DNA from: Flavobacterium channae
GTDB taxonomy: Bacteria > Bacteroidota > Bacteroidia > Flavobacteriales > Flavobacteriaceae
Reading direction: 5' to 3'
Length of the DNA stretch: 64,000 nt
NCBI RefSeq assembly: GCF_021172165.1
Contig: NZ_CP089096.1
Location: forward strand, 1,550,001 to 1,614,000
The position numbers and the translations under genes are program-made. This document shows, piece by piece, positions 62,580 to 64,000 of this stretch. A model generated the notes under the pieces. It was not told where the DNA came from. It did not search any database and saw nothing but the letters and a program-made list of their open reading frames with translations. Position 1 is the stretch's first letter. Each line of letters opens with the position of its first letter.

Positions 62580-63488
62580 TTAGAGGAAGTTATCGAGGTC
62601 TATTCGTTTGTGGGTCTTTGGTCGTTTATCGCCTCGTGATGGTTTGAGGATGGTTTCGACTGTTTGGGGACTTATTTCGTTGTTGTCTTTGTCGATAAAG
62701 TTATTGACGATCATATTTACTATGTCGCCATTGGAAGCATCAATAAATGATTTTCCATCAACAAATAGTTCGCGACTTAGTTGGTAGAATATATCTACTA
62801 ATTGGTTTAGGTTTCCGTTAAATTTTAGTTTTTTAGTTATTAGTTTTTTCTCCAGTTCTAGTTCTTTTTCTTTCTCAATTTCCGAACGCATTTTGCGAAG
62901 CGTTTGTAATTTTTCAATCAACTGAACGCATTGTTGGTCATAAGAATGTAGTTTACTGTTTATTGAAATGATGTCGGCTTGTCGGTATTCGAAAATTTCT
63001 TCGTTTAAAAATAAAATTTGATCATTGAAGGATTCCATTTTTTCAACCTGTTGTTTGATTTCAAAAAATGAAAAATAACGATCTTCCGATTCGGCATTGA
63101 TTAACCTTTTTGGAGTACTTTGTTTGGTTTCTTTTATGCTCGAAGATTGCAGCTCTGTTCGTTTTTTCTCGATTATGTTGTACAATTTATTGAATCTACT
63201 CAATGCCTTTTGACTAAAGAATAGTTCTTCATTGTTGGCTAATAATTTTTCGAACTTGTTTAACCAAGTGTTTCCGTCTTGGGCAATTTGGAGTTGGTAG
63301 TTAATGAATTCGGGTAGTTGGGATTGTGGGATTGTAAATACTTTTTCAAGTAAAGCAATACAATAGTTTTCCAGTGTGGGTTCCTGGTCGTGCGTAATGT
63401 CAAAAATAGAAGCTGCACTTTGTGCTGTGTCGATAGTTCTCCATTCTGAGAATAATGATTTTTTGATGTTTTGCCCTTTCAAGTTCAC
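62580..63488 (-). CDS. Uncharacterised coiled-coil protein of the mobile element
   Basis: 302 residues from a GTG at 63488 (no in-frame ATG near). It is mainly helical, with coiled coils at about 90-115 and 165-225 (LIEKLQTLRKMRSEIEKEKELELEKK). A compact C-terminal domain (LVDIFYQLSRELFVDGKSF ... QTVETILKPSRGDKRPK) resembles small Bacteroidota element regulators. Function unknown. It lies between the integrase and HTH genes. Confidence 0.65.
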   Translation of the reverse strand: MNLKGQNIKKSLFSEWRTIDTAQSAASIFDITHDQEPTLENYCIALLEKVFTIPQSQLPEFINYQLQIAQDGNTWLNKFEKLLANNEELFFSQKALSRFNKLYNIIEKKRTELQSSSIKETKQSTPKRLINAESEDRYFSFFEIKQQVEKMESFNDQILFLNEEIFEYRQADIISINSKLHSYDQQCVQLIEKLQTLRKMRSEIEKEKELELEKKLITKKLKFNGNLNQLVDIFYQLSRELFVDGKSFIDASNGDIVNMIVNNFIDKDNNEISPQTVETILKPSRGDKRPKTHKRIDLDNFL

Positions 63489-63552
63489 GTTTTTTGCCGG
63501 TGTTAAATTTGTTCATTATTTGTTATTTGGTTACACTTTTTCCAATGTCACT

Positions 63553-63596
63553 ACTTGAAATGGTATAGTTGCTTGAAGTTCAGGTATACTTCAAGT
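63553..63596. promoter_or_regulatory. Repeated ACTTGAA motifs upstream of the element genes
   Basis: ACTTGAA (63553-63559), CTTGAAG (63572-63578) and the inverted CTTCAAG (63589-63595) lie about 19 and 17 bp apart, in the 326-nt gap before the coiled-coil gene. They could be recombinase arm sites or an operator. Apart from this and the integrase terminator the gap holds nothing recognisable. Confidence 0.35.
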
Positions 63597-63774
63597 TGAT
63601 TTCAATATGATTTTGGATTTTTTTTAATATTTGGGATGCCTAAAATTAGAACAAATTCAGTACCGCTTTGCGTTGTTTTTCGTACAAGTTTTCAACAAAA
63701 TTGCGAGGGCTTGTATTTGCTAGGTTTTTGGAATTCAGGAGTAAAAAAGGATAAAATTTACCTTCGAAAAAGAA

Positions 63775-63809
63775 AACGAGAGTAATTTTTTGAAGTAATT
63801 ACTCTCGTT
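63775..63809 (-). terminator. Terminator of the integrase gene
   Basis: Perfect 12-bp stem AACGAGAGTAAT / ATTACTCTCGTT with an 11-nt loop. On the minus strand it is followed by TTCTTTTTCG. Confidence 0.85.
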
Positions 63810-63814
63810 CTGTT

Positions 63815-64000
63815 TTAGTAGATGTAGTTGTCAACCGCTTTGTCTAATTCTTCTGAAATGATTTTAGCATATACCTGGGTTGTGCTAATATCGCGGTGGT
63901 CCATTAGTTTTGAAACGTGCTCAATTCTCATTCCGTTATTTAAAGCATTGGTTGCAAAGGTATGGCGGCTTATGTGAAATGTTACTTTTACTGGAATTTC
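63815..64000 (-). CDS. Tyrosine site-specific recombinase, C-terminal end
   Basis: Only the last 61 residues are in the window. They contain the catalytic HxxR as HISRHTFATN, the second catalytic histidine in MDHRDISTTQVYAKI and the nucleophile tyrosine in TTQVYAKI. This is the phage-integrase family of Bacteroidota integrative elements. The gene starts beyond position 64000. It would mobilise the element containing the HTH and primase genes. Confidence 0.95.
   Translation of the reverse strand, partial: EIPVKVTFHISRHTFATNALNNGMRIEHVSKLMDHRDISTTQVYAKIISEELDKAVDNYIY

Overview
This is an AT-rich chromosomal window from a member of the Flavobacteriia, most likely Flavobacterium or a close relative. 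The evidence is a T9SS type A sorting-domain protein, a fused CcoNO cbb3 oxidase, an HME-RND pump fused to its outer-membrane channel, UbiA and DUF2520 housekeeping genes typical of the class, and repeated TTG-N(17-23)-TAnnTTTG promoter boxes of the Bacteroidota type. No rRNA, tRNA or CRISPR array was found.

Positions 1-34900 are mostly conserved core genome: the 5' part of a UvrD/PcrA helicase, an M1 aminopeptidase, a Dph6-like ATP pyrophosphatase, RecG, a bestrophin channel, an S33 peptidase lipoprotein, an AraC regulator with an aldehyde dehydrogenase and DUF779 gene (and a tandem operator 21 bp apart), PheT, a secreted LRR/T9SS protein, a tight run DUF2520-kdsC-ubiA-maf-mscS, a PIG-L deacetylase, and a sodium:solute symporter preceded by an overlooked 34-codon membrane peptide. 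From 25987 to 34832, on the minus strand, lies the complete cbb3 oxidase locus (ccoI, ccoS, ccoNO, ccoQ, ccoP, ccoG, ccoH, sulfite-exporter-like protein). It diverges from a Crp/Fnr regulator. Palindromes of the form TGAY-N4-RTCA lie at the same distance from the -7 boxes of ccoS and ccoI, so the regulator probably activates both transcripts.

Positions 35600-43250 are an accessory zone of small poorly known genes. Three of them are enclosed by perfect 10-bp terminal inverted repeats. The repeat sequence differs for each gene, but always starts GTT at the 5' end and ends AAC at the 3' end, followed by AGC(G/A)GTT. Two of the three are preceded by a near-identical leader of about 115 bp carrying a promoter box and a conserved hairpin, and two of them are back to back. 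This is the geometry of integron gene cassettes (attI-like leader, then cassettes whose attC arms pair with their own 5' ends), yet no integron integrase is seen. It is the most interesting signal in the window.

Positions 43250-64000 look like one or more mobile elements. A thermonuclease, a MARQKG-type protein, a DUF5675 protein, two small membrane proteins and a further uncharacterised protein come first. Then comes a gene-free kilobase packed with long imperfect inverted repeats and a 20-bp direct repeat. A metal-resistance island follows (czc-type RND pump fused to its TolC-like channel, adaptor, metal-binding lipoprotein, DUF3703, P-type ATPase), with a porin/Rieske/di-haem oxidoreductase operon beside it. 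The right end holds a VirE-N/VapE-type primase-helicase whose inter-domain linkers are encoded by dispersed genomic repeats, an excisionase-like HTH protein, a coiled-coil protein and the 3' end of a tyrosine recombinase cut by the window edge.
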